From: Olsenella sp. An270
GTDB taxonomy: Bacteria > Actinomycetota > Coriobacteriia > Coriobacteriales > Atopobiaceae
Direction: 5' to 3'
DNA length: 64,000 nt
NCBI RefSeq assembly: GCF_002159735.1
Contig: NZ_NFJF01000005.1
Span: 62,001 to 126,000 of the forward strand
The first letter of the stretch is position 1. Every line of letters starts with the position of its first letter. The translations under genes and the position numbers were made by a program. Shown in pieces: positions 31,774-42,573 of this stretch. Under the pieces are notes generated by a model. That model made no database searches, was not told where the DNA came from, and saw nothing but the letters and a program-made list of their open reading frames with translations.

Positions 31774-33510
31774 CTACAGGAGCTGCGTCACGGTGACGGC
31801 CGACGTGTCCTCGTCCTTCTCGGGGCACATGAACGCGACCTCGTCGCCCGGCTGGTAGGTCACGATCTCGAGCAGGCCCGGCAGGGCAAAGTCGTAGATC
31901 GTCTCGTCCCCCTCGAGCGTGACGTAGAAGTGCGAGTTGCCGTCCACCACGGCCTGCGCGATCGTGGCGATCGTGCCGGAGACCTCCACCGTCGTCGACG
32001 CGTCCGCCGCCTCCTGCTCGCTGAGCAGCCCGTCGGCGGCCAGCAGCGAGAGGTAGGCCTCCTGGCACTCCTCCACCGTGGAGCCCGTGGCCACGCTCTG
32101 GTACTGCTCGATGTTGATCATCGCGAACATCTTGACCAGGCCCGCGTCATCCTTGAGGCTCACGAAGTAGGTGGGCTGGCCCGCCACGTTGAGCAGGATC
32201 GGGTAAGTGGCCTGGTAGCGGAGGTTCTGCAGCTGGCCCTCGGCGCTCGCCATGGCCGAGGCCTCCGTCGCGCCCGCCACCGGGTAGAAGTGCGACTCGC
32301 CGGTGCGCTGGTTCACCAGGATGAAGCCCACGCTCGAGTCGTCGGCCGTCACGGAGGTCACACCGGTGTAGAGGTAGATGTCCTCGCCCTGCGCGATGTA
32401 GTTGTAGCCCAGCTGGCCGTTGGTGCCCGGCGTGGTGCGCACCACTCCCTCCTGGCCGAGCCACGAGTTGAGCCAGCCCCTCTCGTACATGCCGCTCCAG
32501 TTGTACTGCTCGATCAGCAGGTCAGAGGGATAGGCGCGGTCAACCCACGTGGGGACCTCCTCCACGGCGTAGAAGTCCGTCTCGCCCGTGCAGGCGTCCA
32601 CGAGCACCACGGCGTAGATGTCCGTGCCGCCAAAGGTGCCGATCGTGCGGCGCTGGACCGGGTAGACCCACCAGGGGTGGCCGTCCTCGTCCAGCTCGAA
32701 GGACTTCTGGTCGAACATGAGGCTGGGATAGGAGAGCTGCACGTGGCGGTCCACGTTGCGCGCGAGCGGCTCGGAGTCGGAGTAGAGGATCGGCTCGTCC
32801 AGCCGCACGACCTCGGACTCCTGCGTCACCATGTCCACGAGCACGTACGCCGGGATGCCCGTGTCGCGGTTGGAGAACCACTTGAAGAGGTCCGCGTAGA
32901 CGAGCGGGCTCACGCGCACGGGGCGGCCCTGGTAGTTGATCTGGCTGTAGGTGTCCGCGATCTCGAACTGGCTCACGTACTCCGGGATGGAGCCCATCGC
33001 GCGGTTGCCCAGGAGAATGGCGGAGTCGCGGTCGATGACGGGGACCTCGGAGTAGTCGACCTCCTCGATGTCCTCGGCGAAGACGCCGTCGGTGGTGTCG
33101 AGCACGCTCGCGTAGCGCTCGGCGTTGCCGGGGAAGAAGGGCTGGGAGAGCAGCAGGCCCACCACGAAGCCCACGATCGGCGCGGCCGGGATGACCATGA
33201 GGCGTCGGAACAGCCTGGCGTTCTTCTCGCTGCGCGCGGCCAGCACGGGCAGGACCAGCAGCGCCACGAGGCAGATGCCCACGATCCAGGTCCAGATCTG
33301 CATGCTCTGAAGGCTGAGCGAGGGGTGGAACCACCAGTAGCACGCGACGAGCGCCACCACGAGCACGACCGCGGCAATGATGAGCGCGCGCTTGCCCCAG
33401 GCGGCGGCGCGGTCAAAAAACGAGCTGCCCGGGCGCGGCATGTTGCCGGGGGCGCCCTGCTGGCTGAGACGGTCGAACAGGTCCTTCAGGCTCGGGCCCT
33501 GGCTGGACAT
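31774..33510 (-). CDS. Membrane protein with large extracytoplasmic domain
   Basis: 578 residues, not recognised as a named family. About 35 cytosolic residues (Gln/Pro/Gly-rich) are followed by three hydrophobic segments: RALIIAAVVLVVALVACYWWF, IWTWIVGICLVALLVLPVLAA and LMVIPAAPIVGFVVGLLL. The remaining 440 or so residues look extracytoplasmic, with two similar modules each holding a TGETDFYAV or TGESHFYPV motif, suggesting internal duplication. The last 90 residues form a beta-rich OB-like region (DEVAFMCPEKDEDTSAVTVTQLL). GAGGAGGG precedes the ATG. Confidence 0.7.
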   Translation of the reverse strand: MSSQGPSLKDLFDRLSQQGAPGNMPRPGSSFFDRAAAWGKRALIIAAVVLVVALVACYWWFHPSLSLQSMQIWTWIVGICLVALLVLPVLAARSEKNARLFRRLMVIPAAPIVGFVVGLLLSQPFFPGNAERYASVLDTTDGVFAEDIEEVDYSEVPVIDRDSAILLGNRAMGSIPEYVSQFEIADTYSQINYQGRPVRVSPLVYADLFKWFSNRDTGIPAYVLVDMVTQESEVVRLDEPILYSDSEPLARNVDRHVQLSYPSLMFDQKSFELDEDGHPWWVYPVQRRTIGTFGGTDIYAVVLVDACTGETDFYAVEEVPTWVDRAYPSDLLIEQYNWSGMYERGWLNSWLGQEGVVRTTPGTNGQLGYNYIAQGEDIYLYTGVTSVTADDSSVGFILVNQRTGESHFYPVAGATEASAMASAEGQLQNLRYQATYPILLNVAGQPTYFVSLKDDAGLVKMFAMINIEQYQSVATGSTVEECQEAYLSLLAADGLLSEQEAADASTTVEVSGTIATIAQAVVDGNSHFYVTLEGDETIYDFALPGLLEIVTYQPGDEVAFMCPEKDEDTSAVTVTQLL

Positions 33511-33609
33511 CGGGGTTCCCTCCTCGATAGGCGACGCGGAGATTGTACCCAAAGCCGGCTGAACGCACGTGGCGGCGGGCACGCCGGCCGGAGGGCCGCA
33601 GGCGACGCG

Positions 33610-35400
33610 TCAGCGCTCGCGACGGGAGAGGCTCCTCGCGCAGGGTCCGAGCACCCACCACACGAGCGCCGCGCACTCCGCGACGAAGACCGCCAGCGCG
33701 AGGCCGAGCGCGACCGGCACCGCCAGGACCTCCCAGAGCGCGCCGGCGAGCAGCGCGAGCGCGGGCAGCGCCATCACGGCCGCACCCACGAGAAGCCCCG
33801 CGAAGACCATCAGCGTGGCGCCGCCGCCCTTGACGAGCTGCGCCTCGTTGTCCCACGTGAGCCGCGGGAAGAGCGCGCCGAGGCCGAGCGAGAGCAGACC
33901 GAGGGCGACCGTGGCGCCCAGGTAGATGCCCACGAGATAGAGTCCGGCCGCCGCGGGGACGCCCAGCACCACCAGCGCCGCCACGATGAGCACGAGCATC
34001 GGGACCGTGGAGAGCGCGAACGGCACCACGAACTTGGACGCCAGGTACGCGCCCCAGTCCATGGGCAGGCCGCGCATGAAGAAGAAGTCCTCACCGTCAC
34101 GGCTCACGCCCATCGTGAACGAGTAGGCCGAGAAGCCCAGGAAGAGGCCAAAGACGAGCACGCCCACGGCACACCACGCGAGCGCGGGGCTGTCAAAGGT
34201 GAGCAGCGCCGTGAGGGAGCGGGCCATCTCGAGCAGGTCCATCGGCTCGATGCCCGCCTCGGACGCCTGGGAAAACCCCACGAAGCCGCTCGCCACCATG
34301 ATGACGACGAAGTAGAGCGGCATGAGCAGCGAGCTCAGGACAAACTGGTTGAAGAACACCGGCACGCGCACCAGCGTCTTCCAGTCGCGGCTGAGGTTGG
34401 CCGCGAACGCGCCGCGCGTGCGCGTTGCCTGGGCGAGCTCGGTGCCCTCGACGCGACGGCCGCGCTTCCCGCCGGCCCCCTGGAGCGCCTGCACGCCCTC
34501 GAAGTACCACCGTCGCGCGACCGCGGAGAGCACGACGGCATAGACGGCCACGCAGGCGAGCATGCCCAGAAGGCCGCCCACCACGACCAGCACGTCGCCC
34601 TCCACGACAGTGCGCGCGAGCAGCGACGGCGGGCACAGGACGCCCATCACGACCGCGGGGACGCCGCCGGAGAGCAGCTGCTCGGAGCCGGACGCCAGCG
34701 ACGCCAGGCCGTCGCCCTGGAGCGCAAACTGACTGCCCACACCGACCGCGAGGGCAAACACCACGATCAGGGCGCCAAAGACGCGCGAGAAGCGGTCCTT
34801 GTCGTGCGCCAGACGCGAGAAGCGCATGAGGGGAACGCAGATGATCACGAGCGCCAGGTTGACTGCCACGGCGCTCAGCAGGAAGGCCAGCGTCATGGCG
34901 ACCCACGTCCCGGGCGCGGCGCCGACGGCAAGGAGGCACCCCAGCCCCACCGGCAGGATGATGAGGTCGCCCAGGAGCGACATCCCCAGGAAGTGGACGA
35001 GCTTTGCCCACATGACCGTCGTGGCCGAGACGGGCAGCGTGAGGTAGTAGCCGAGGTCGCGCACAAAGTAGAGGATGTTCACGGCCTGGTAGAGGCCCGT
35101 GAGGACGGTGAGGCCAACGAGGCACACCACGCAGAGGCTGAACGCCACGTACGGCGTGACGCCGACCTCCCCCATCAGGTAGCCCATCATGAAGAACACG
35201 GCCGCGAGCAGCAGGAAGAGGAAGCCCATCGCCACCTTGCGCACGCCCGAGCCGAGCCCGCCCCAGAAGCCCTTGCGCGGCGCGTCGTCGTCGCCGAGGC
35301 CCATGCCGGTGCTGTCCAGGTGCTGCTCGCCGCGCATGATCACGCGCAGCATCACGCGGAGCTGCCGCCAGGAGAAGCCCTGGGCCGCCGAGCGCGCCAT
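33610..35400 (-). CDS. ABC exporter permease
   Basis: 596 residues with roughly twelve hydrophobic segments, the layout of large clostridial/coriobacterial ABC-2-like permeases. A charged N-terminus (residues 1-50) precedes TM1; a soluble loop (GVQALQGAGGKRGRRVEGTELAQATRTRGAFAANLSRDWKTLVR) lies mid-protein. The ATG at 35400 overlaps the TGA of the ATPase gene by one base, so the pair is coupled. Substrate unknown; it may be a lipid, peptide or antimicrobial. Confidence 0.85.
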   Translation of the reverse strand: MARSAAQGFSWRQLRVMLRVIMRGEQHLDSTGMGLGDDDAPRKGFWGGLGSGVRKVAMGFLFLLLAAVFFMMGYLMGEVGVTPYVAFSLCVVCLVGLTVLTGLYQAVNILYFVRDLGYYLTLPVSATTVMWAKLVHFLGMSLLGDLIILPVGLGCLLAVGAAPGTWVAMTLAFLLSAVAVNLALVIICVPLMRFSRLAHDKDRFSRVFGALIVVFALAVGVGSQFALQGDGLASLASGSEQLLSGGVPAVVMGVLCPPSLLARTVVEGDVLVVVGGLLGMLACVAVYAVVLSAVARRWYFEGVQALQGAGGKRGRRVEGTELAQATRTRGAFAANLSRDWKTLVRVPVFFNQFVLSSLLMPLYFVVIMVASGFVGFSQASEAGIEPMDLLEMARSLTALLTFDSPALAWCAVGVLVFGLFLGFSAYSFTMGVSRDGEDFFFMRGLPMDWGAYLASKFVVPFALSTVPMLVLIVAALVVLGVPAAAGLYLVGIYLGATVALGLLSLGLGALFPRLTWDNEAQLVKGGGATLMVFAGLLVGAAVMALPALALLAGALWEVLAVPVALGLALAVFVAECAALVWWVLGPCARSLSRRER

Positions 35401-36152
35401 CACTTGGCCTCCTCGGCAAACGGCGAGTTCTCGGACGTGAGCTCGAGGAACATCTCCTCGAGCGAGCCGTTGCTCTTGAAGTGCTCGCGCATCTCGTCGA
35501 CGGTGCCCACGAAGAGCAGCTCGCCGTGGGCGATCACGCCCACGCGGTCCACGACCTTCTCGGCAACGTCGAGCACGTGCGTCGAGAAGAGCACGGTCTT
35601 GCCCGCGTCCGCGTGACGGCGCATGGACTGCTTGAGCAGCCACGAGGCCTTGGGGTCCAGGCCCGTCATCGGCTCGTCCAGAATCCAGATGGCCGGGTCG
35701 GGCAGGAGCGCGCCCATGATCATCATCTTCTGGCGCATGCCGTGGGAGTAGGACTGGATCTGGTTGTCCAGCTCTCCCTCCATGCCGTACTCGCGCGCGA
35801 GCTCCGCGATGCGCGGGCCGCGCGCGGCGTCCGGCACCTCATAGACGTCGGCGATGAAGCGCAGGAACTCGTGGCCCTTGAGGCGCAGCAGGTGGTCGGG
35901 CGAGTCGCTCACGTAGCAGAGGTTGCGCTTGGCGGCGAGCGGGTCCGCGGCGATGTCGACGCCGTCGAGCTCGATTTCGCCCGAGGTGGGCGCGAGCACG
36001 CCGGCGAGCATGTTGAGCAGCGTGGACTTGCCCGCGCCGTTGGGGCCGAGAAGACCAAAGATCTCCCCGGACTTGATCTCGAGCGTGAGGTCGCGCACCG
36101 CGCAGGTGGCGCCGCCGTCGTAGGACTTGGACACGTGGTCGATGCGGATCAT
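35400..36152 (-). CDS. ABC exporter ATP-binding subunit
   Basis: 250 residues. Walker A is GLLGPNGAGKST, the signature is SYSHGMRQK, Walker B is IWILDEPMTGLD, and the H-loop is FSTHVLDVAEK. Drives the membrane permease encoded immediately downstream. CAGGAGAGAC precedes the ATG at 36152. It is the first gene of the pair; a run of eleven C residues (36207-36217) lies upstream. Confidence 0.93.
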   Translation of the reverse strand: MIRIDHVSKSYDGGATCAVRDLTLEIKSGEIFGLLGPNGAGKSTLLNMLAGVLAPTSGEIELDGVDIAADPLAAKRNLCYVSDSPDHLLRLKGHEFLRFIADVYEVPDAARGPRIAELAREYGMEGELDNQIQSYSHGMRQKMMIMGALLPDPAIWILDEPMTGLDPKASWLLKQSMRRHADAGKTVLFSTHVLDVAEKVVDRVGVIAHGELLFVGTVDEMREHFKSNGSLEEMFLELTSENSPFAEEAK

Positions 36153-36243
36153 GTCTCTCCTGTCGTCGTCGCCTCTTGGGGACCGCGCAATTCTATCCCA
36201 GGAGGACCCCCCCCCCCGGCAAACTAGTCGTTACGGTTCCGTC

Positions 36244-36310
36244 ACATGACAAAGGTGCCAGGGTCATTTGTCAGGAAACCTGACAAAGTGCCCTGGCACC
36301 TTTGTCATGT
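36244..36310. repeat. Nested palindrome after the LDH-family gene
   Basis: ACATGACAAAGGTGCCAGGG (36244-36263) is the exact reverse complement of 36291-36310. Inside is a second perfect palindrome, TTTGTCAGG/CCTGACAAA (36267-36287). The unit TGACAAAGGTGCC is shared with the palindrome at 41618-41652. Ends two bases from the dehydrogenase stop, and likely acts as its terminator. Confidence 0.75.
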
Positions 36311-36312
36311 CC

Positions 36313-37281
36313 TTACTCCTCGGCGGGCAGCGCCTTCTCGCAGTAGTCGCGGATGATCGAGCAGGACTTGCGCATCGCACGGCGCTCGTCGTAGGAGAGG
36401 TCGATCTCGAGCACGGAGTCGACGCCGGTGCTGCCGATCACGCACGGCACGCCGGCGGAGATGCCGGACTCGCCGTACTCGCCGTCGAGGTGAGCGGACA
36501 GCGGCACCACGCGCTTCTCGTTGTGCAGGATCGAGGTCACAAGCGTGGACACCACCGACGCGATGCCAAACTCGGTGCAGCCCTTGCCGGCGATGATCGC
36601 GGCACCGGACTCGCGCACGCGGCGCATGACGTCGTCGAAGTCGATGGAGTCGACGACGTCGTTACGCAGCGACAGGTACTCGCGCAGGCCGATGCCCTCG
36701 ACGGAGATGCGGGAGGTGGGGATGAACATGGAGTCGCCGTGCTCGCCCATGCAGAAGGCCTGGATCTGGCGGCTGCCCACGTCGATCGTCTCGGAGAGCA
36801 CGCGGCGCAGGCGCGCGGAGTCGAGCGAGGTGCCGGTGCCAAAGACCTGGTTGCGGGGCAGGCCCATCTTGCGATAGAGGTACTCGACCACGATGTCGGC
36901 CGGGTTGGAGACGCTGATCAGGATGCCGTGGAAGCCGGAGTCGCGCAGCGGGCCCACGATGCCGTCGAGCACCTTGATGGTGCCGTCGAGCATCTGCAGG
37001 CGCGTCTCGCCGGGACGGCGGCTGCGGCCCGCGGTGAGGATCACGAAGTGGGCGTCCTTGCAGTCGGCGTAGTCGCCCACGCGGATGGTGAAGGAGTCAC
37101 CGAGGCCGGAGGCGAGGTCGTCGAGGTCGAGCGCCTGGGCGCGCGCGGCCTCCTTGTTGACGTCGAGGAAGACGATCTCATTCACGAGGTGCTGGAACAT
37201 GAGGCACAGGGCCACGTGGCTGCCCACGCGTCCGGCGCCGATGATGACCGCCTTGCGAGTGCGGATGTCTTCTCCGTGCAT
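36313..37281 (-). CDS. Lactate/malate dehydrogenase family enzyme
   Basis: 322 residues, NAD-dependent 2-hydroxyacid dehydrogenase. NAD site is IIGAGRVGSHVA, the LDH-type motif is GTSLDSARLRR (148-158), and the catalytic His is in GEHGDS (H181). The substrate-specificity position, Gln in typical LDH (NQKPGETR), is Arg here (RSRRPGETR, R88), the residue that favours oxaloacetate in MDH. The backbone is LDH-like but specificity is therefore uncertain; I call the family only. The upstream gene ettA is separated by a strong terminator. Confidence 0.85.
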   Translation of the reverse strand: MHGEDIRTRKAVIIGAGRVGSHVALCLMFQHLVNEIVFLDVNKEAARAQALDLDDLASGLGDSFTIRVGDYADCKDAHFVILTAGRSRRPGETRLQMLDGTIKVLDGIVGPLRDSGFHGILISVSNPADIVVEYLYRKMGLPRNQVFGTGTSLDSARLRRVLSETIDVGSRQIQAFCMGEHGDSMFIPTSRISVEGIGLREYLSLRNDVVDSIDFDDVMRRVRESGAAIIAGKGCTEFGIASVVSTLVTSILHNEKRVVPLSAHLDGEYGESGISAGVPCVIGSTGVDSVLEIDLSYDERRAMRKSCSIIRDYCEKALPAEE

Positions 37282-37321
37282 GCGAGCTCCTATCGTCGTG
37301 GCGCGGCGCGCCGTCTCTCAC

Positions 37322-37354
37322 AAAAAAAAGGGGCACCCGTGGGGGCGCCCCTTC
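37322..37354 (-). terminator. Intrinsic terminator of ettA
   Basis: On the minus strand, AAGGGGCGCCC and GGGTGCCCCTT form a GC-rich stem with a short loop, followed by eight T residues. It is the most canonical Rho-independent terminator in the window and isolates ettA from the dehydrogenase gene. Confidence 0.9.
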
Positions 37355-37435
37355 ATTCTAGACGGATGTGGACATTCTGTGACGGTAACGTTTCAGAAAA
37401 GCGTCGCCGTTCGCCGAGAAGTGCCTTCGACGCCG

Positions 37436-39115
<1,680 letters not shown>

Positions 39116-39307
39116 GTGTCTCTCGCCTTCTCGCGGGATTCGGGGGTTGTCGCCCCCATCATACGGGAGCGCGCGGCGGCCGCGCCGTCCTTCTCGCCCG
39201 GCGTTCACACCGCCTGCACGAATGTTGCCGTTCGGGAAGACCGCCCTGAAAACGTCCGGCCAGCGTGGCACAATCAGGGTTGACGACACCACTCATGAGG
39301 AGCGCTC

Positions 39308-40975
39308 ATGCCCGAGGGAATCCGCAAGATCAACGTCATAGGCCACCTACACCCGGACACGGACAGCATCTGCTCGGCCATCGCCTATGCCCACCTCAAG
39401 AACGAGGTGGAGCACACCAACATCTACGAGCCGCGCCGCGCCGGCGCCATCAACCGCGAGACGGCGTTCGTGCTGCGCCACTTTGGCTTTGAGGAGCCGC
39501 AGCTCATCACCTCCGTCACCCCGCAGATCAAGGACACGGAGATCCAGCGCCAGGGCGGCATCGACGGCGAGATGAGCCTCTTCTCGGCATGGAACCTCAT
39601 GCGCGAGGCCAAGACCGACACCCTCTGCATCACCGACGAGGAGAACAACCTCGAGGGCCTCATCGCCGTCAAGGACATCGCCAACGCCAACATGGACGTC
39701 TTTGACACGAGCGTGATCGGCGAGTCGCACACCTGCTACGCCAACATCATCGACACGCTCAAGGGCGAGATGATCCTGGGCGACCCCACGGCGCGCGTGG
39801 ACGGCGGCAACGTCCGCGTGGGCACCACGCCCGAGCTCATGGAGGACACCGTCGAGCCCGGCGACATCGTGCTCACCACCAACCGCTACGAGACGCAGCA
39901 GTTTGCCGTCGAGTGCGACGCCCGCTGCCTGATCGTGTGCTGCAGCGCCCACATCTCGCACCGCGTGATCGCCTCCGCCGAGCGCCACGGCTGCGCGATC
40001 ATCACCACGCCCTACGACACCTACGCCGCCGCGCGCCTCGTCTCTATGTCGATCCCGGTGCGCGCCAAGATGCTCTCCGAGGGCATCCTCAAGGTGAGCG
40101 TCAACACCGCGATCGACGACGCGCGCAAGATGATGGCCCACACGCGCCACCGCTTCTTCCCCGTCATCGACGAGAACAGCAAGTACGTGGGCCTGGTCAG
40201 CTCCCCCAACCTGCTCTCGGCCAAGAGGAAGCACGTCATCCTCGTGGACCACAACGAGCGCTCGCAGTCAGTCGAGGGGCTCGAGCAGGCCGAGATCATG
40301 GAGATCATCGACCACCACCGCATCGGCTCCATCGAGACGAGCGGCCCGGCGTACTTCCGCAACATGCCCGTGGGCTGCACCTGCACGATCGTCCACATGA
40401 TGTACCGCGAGAACGGCGTGAGGATTCCCAAGGACATCGCCGGCCTCATGCTCTCCGCGATCCTGTCCGACACGCTGGCGTTCCGCTCCCCCACCTGCAC
40501 GCAGGTGGACCGCGACGCGGCCGCCGCCCTCGCGGAGATCGCCGGCGTGGACATCGAGAGCTACGCCGACGCCATGTTCGAGGCGGGCGCCGACCTCACC
40601 GGCCGCACCGCCGAGGAGGTCTTTGGCGCCGACTTCAAGGTCTTCTCCCGCGGCAACGTCAAGTTTGGCGTGGGCCAGGGCAGCTACATGACCGAGAAGA
40701 GCCGCAAGGCGGCCGAGGCGCTCGTGGGGCCCTACCTCGCCGAGGCCGCGCGCGAGGAGGAGCTCCCCCTCGTCTTCTACCTGTTCACCGACGTCAAGAG
40801 CTCCTCGAGCGAGATCCTGTGGTACGGCGAGGGCGCCGAGAGCATCGTGGCGCGCGCCTTCGACGTGGACCCGCACGACGGCATGGCGCTGCTGCCCGGC
40901 GTGGTCAGCCGCAAGAAGCAGGTCATCCCCTCGCTCATGGCGACGCTCCAGAGCATTCAGGAGGATCAGGACTAG
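39308..40975 (+). CDS. Manganese-dependent inorganic pyrophosphatase with CBS/DRTGG regulatory domains
   Basis: 555 residues. Family II (DHH) pyrophosphatase: VIGHLHPDTDSICSAIAYA at the N-terminus, IDHHRIG mid-protein, and a C-terminal DHHA2 domain from about 430. Between catalytic halves lie two CBS motifs (about 90-125 and 250-300) and a DRTGG domain (about 140-240), an architecture that is adenine-nucleotide regulated in related enzymes. AGGAG precedes the ATG. The next gene starts on the last base of its stop. Confidence 0.92.
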   Translation: MPEGIRKINVIGHLHPDTDSICSAIAYAHLKNEVEHTNIYEPRRAGAINRETAFVLRHFGFEEPQLITSVTPQIKDTEIQRQGGIDGEMSLFSAWNLMREAKTDTLCITDEENNLEGLIAVKDIANANMDVFDTSVIGESHTCYANIIDTLKGEMILGDPTARVDGGNVRVGTTPELMEDTVEPGDIVLTTNRYETQQFAVECDARCLIVCCSAHISHRVIASAERHGCAIITTPYDTYAAARLVSMSIPVRAKMLSEGILKVSVNTAIDDARKMMAHTRHRFFPVIDENSKYVGLVSSPNLLSAKRKHVILVDHNERSQSVEGLEQAEIMEIIDHHRIGSIETSGPAYFRNMPVGCTCTIVHMMYRENGVRIPKDIAGLMLSAILSDTLAFRSPTCTQVDRDAAAALAEIAGVDIESYADAMFEAGADLTGRTAEEVFGADFKVFSRGNVKFGVGQGSYMTEKSRKAAEALVGPYLAEAAREEELPLVFYLFTDVKSSSSEILWYGEGAESIVARAFDVDPHDGMALLPGVVSRKKQVIPSLMATLQSIQEDQD

Positions 40976-41619
40976 TGGCCGAGAAGAACCTTGCATCGGG
41001 GGCGGGGGCGGGCGCGCCGGCCGGGTCCCACTTCCTCGCGATCCTCTCGCGCATGAAGTACATCGAGCGCTGGTCGCTCATGCGCAGCTCGCGCGCCGAG
41101 AACCTCTCCGAGCACTCGCTCGAGGTGGCGCTCATCGCGCACGTGCTCTGCGTCATCGGCAACGTGCGGCACGGCCGCTCGCTCGACGCGGAGCGCGCCG
41201 CCCTCGTGGCGCTCTACCACGACGCGTCTGAGATCATCACGGGCGACCTGCCCACCCCGGTGAAGTATCACGACGGCACCATCCGCGACGCCTACAAGGC
41301 CGTCGAGCGCAGCGCCGAGGAGCGCCTGCTCGACACCCTTCCCGCCGACCTGCGCCCGGCGATCGAGGACGTGCTCTGGGTGGCGGACAACGCCAGCGAC
41401 GACGAGCTCTACCTGCGCCGCCTGGTCAAGGCGGCCGACAAGGTCTCCGCGCTCATCAAGTGCGTCGAGGAGGCGCGCTCGGGCAACGCCGAGTTTGGCA
41501 GCGCCGAGGCGAGCACCCGCGCCGCCGTCGACGAGATGGCCGCCGAGCTGCCCGAGGTCGCCGACTTCCTGCAGGAGTTCCTCCCCTCCTACGGCGCCAC
41601 CCTCGACGAGCTTCTGTAA
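40975..41619 (+). CDS. YfbR-like HD-domain 5'-deoxynucleotidase
   Basis: 214 residues. HD phosphohydrolase signature: EHSLEVALIAHVL, LYHDASEIITGDLPTPVKY, then the distal Asp in VKAADKVSALIKC. It removes phosphate from dNMPs. GTG start at 40975 shares its G with the upstream TAG and follows AGGAGG, so it is coupled to the pyrophosphatase. An unusual Ala/Gly-rich N-terminal extension of about 18 residues is present. The TAA stop overlaps the palindrome at 41618. Confidence 0.88.
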   Translation: MAEKNLASGAGAGAPAGSHFLAILSRMKYIERWSLMRSSRAENLSEHSLEVALIAHVLCVIGNVRHGRSLDAERAALVALYHDASEIITGDLPTPVKYHDGTIRDAYKAVERSAEERLLDTLPADLRPAIEDVLWVADNASDDELYLRRLVKAADKVSALIKCVEEARSGNAEFGSAEASTRAAVDEMAAELPEVADFLQEFLPSYGATLDELL

Positions 41620-41652
41620 CCTGACAAAGGTGCCTGGCACCTTTGTCAGGTT
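41618..41652. repeat. 35-bp perfect palindrome at the YfbR stop codon
   Basis: AACCTGACAAAGGTGCC (41618-41634), a single T, then its exact reverse complement (41636-41652). It shares the TGACAAAGGTGCC core with 36244-36310. It contains the last two bases of the preceding TAA stop and ends 25 bp before the next gene. Confidence 0.8.
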
Positions 41653-41677
41653 CCAACACGAAACGGAGCCCCGCCCC

Positions 41678-42523
41678 ATGCCCCACGCCCTTCATGCCCG
41701 GCTGCCCAAGAACTTCGTGCTCGAGGAGCGCCTCGAGCGCTACGGCAGCGTCATCGAGCTTCGCCCCGAGAGCTGGCGCGGGCGGTGGGCGCTCGGCTGC
41801 GCGCCTCTCGGGTCCGCGCCCTTCCGCGAGGTCAGGCTCGACCTGGGCTGCGGGAAGGGCGGCTTCGTCGTCGAGGCCGCGCGGCGCGAGGGCGACGTGC
41901 TCTTCGTTGCGATGGACTCCGAGCCCATCTGCGTTGCGTACGCAGCGCAGCGCGTCTTCGAGAGCGGGCTTCCCAACGTGGTCGTGGTCCCCGGGACGGG
42001 CATGCGCCTGCGGGAGTTCTTCTCACCCGGCGAGCTCTCCGTGATCCACCTCAACTTCCCCACGCCGTTCCCGCGCAAGCGCGACGCGGGCAAGCGCATG
42101 GCCTGCATGGAGCGTCTCATAGACTTCCGCGAGGTGCTGACCCCCGGTGGCGAGGTCCGCATGCGCACCGACAGCCAGCCGCTCTTTGACTTCATGCTCA
42201 CGCAGGTCCCGCTCGCCGGCTACGAGCTGCTCTGGGAGAGCCGCGACGCCCGGTCCGAGCGCCCCGACGACCCGGCCAGCGAGTACGAGCGCCGGCTCGG
42301 CGCCCAGGGGGCGCGGGTGCTCGCGATCACGGCGACGCCGGGGCCCGTCCCGGAGCGCGTCGAGCAGACCGCCGAGCTCTCGCTCGCGGCCTATCTGCCC
42401 CACGACCTCGACGAGCTGGAGAGCCTCGCGTATGCGCCGCATGGCATGGAGGCGACAGTCGTGAACCTCCGCAACCGGGCGATCCGGGAGCGGTCGCAGA
42501 GCGCCTCCACAATTGGGGAGTAA
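41678..42523 (+). CDS. TrmB-like tRNA (guanine-N7) methyltransferase
   Basis: 281 residues. SAM-binding fold with LDLGCGKGGFVVEAARR, an acidic MDSEPICVAYA loop, and the TrmB-specific strand LSVIHLNFPTPFPRKRDAGKRMACMERLIDF. The usual FPDPWPKKRHHKRR is degenerate (NFPTPFPRKRD), and the C-terminus is about 50 residues longer than usual, so this is a divergent TrmB or a paralogue. ATG at 41678 preceded by ACGGAG. Confidence 0.75.
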   Translation: MPHALHARLPKNFVLEERLERYGSVIELRPESWRGRWALGCAPLGSAPFREVRLDLGCGKGGFVVEAARREGDVLFVAMDSEPICVAYAAQRVFESGLPNVVVVPGTGMRLREFFSPGELSVIHLNFPTPFPRKRDAGKRMACMERLIDFREVLTPGGEVRMRTDSQPLFDFMLTQVPLAGYELLWESRDARSERPDDPASEYERRLGAQGARVLAITATPGPVPERVEQTAELSLAAYLPHDLDELESLAYAPHGMEATVVNLRNRAIRERSQSASTIGE

Positions 42524-42573
42524 GGTAGAGTCCCCCGCGCCCACGGGCGTCCACCACCCCGAAAGAGGTCGTC

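Noticed and set aside
31621-35616. Very long open frame of more than 1300 codons on the plus strand
   Set aside because: It is antisense to three well-supported minus-strand genes and composed of His/Arg/Glu/Gln-rich low-complexity protein, an artefact of GC-skewed codon use.
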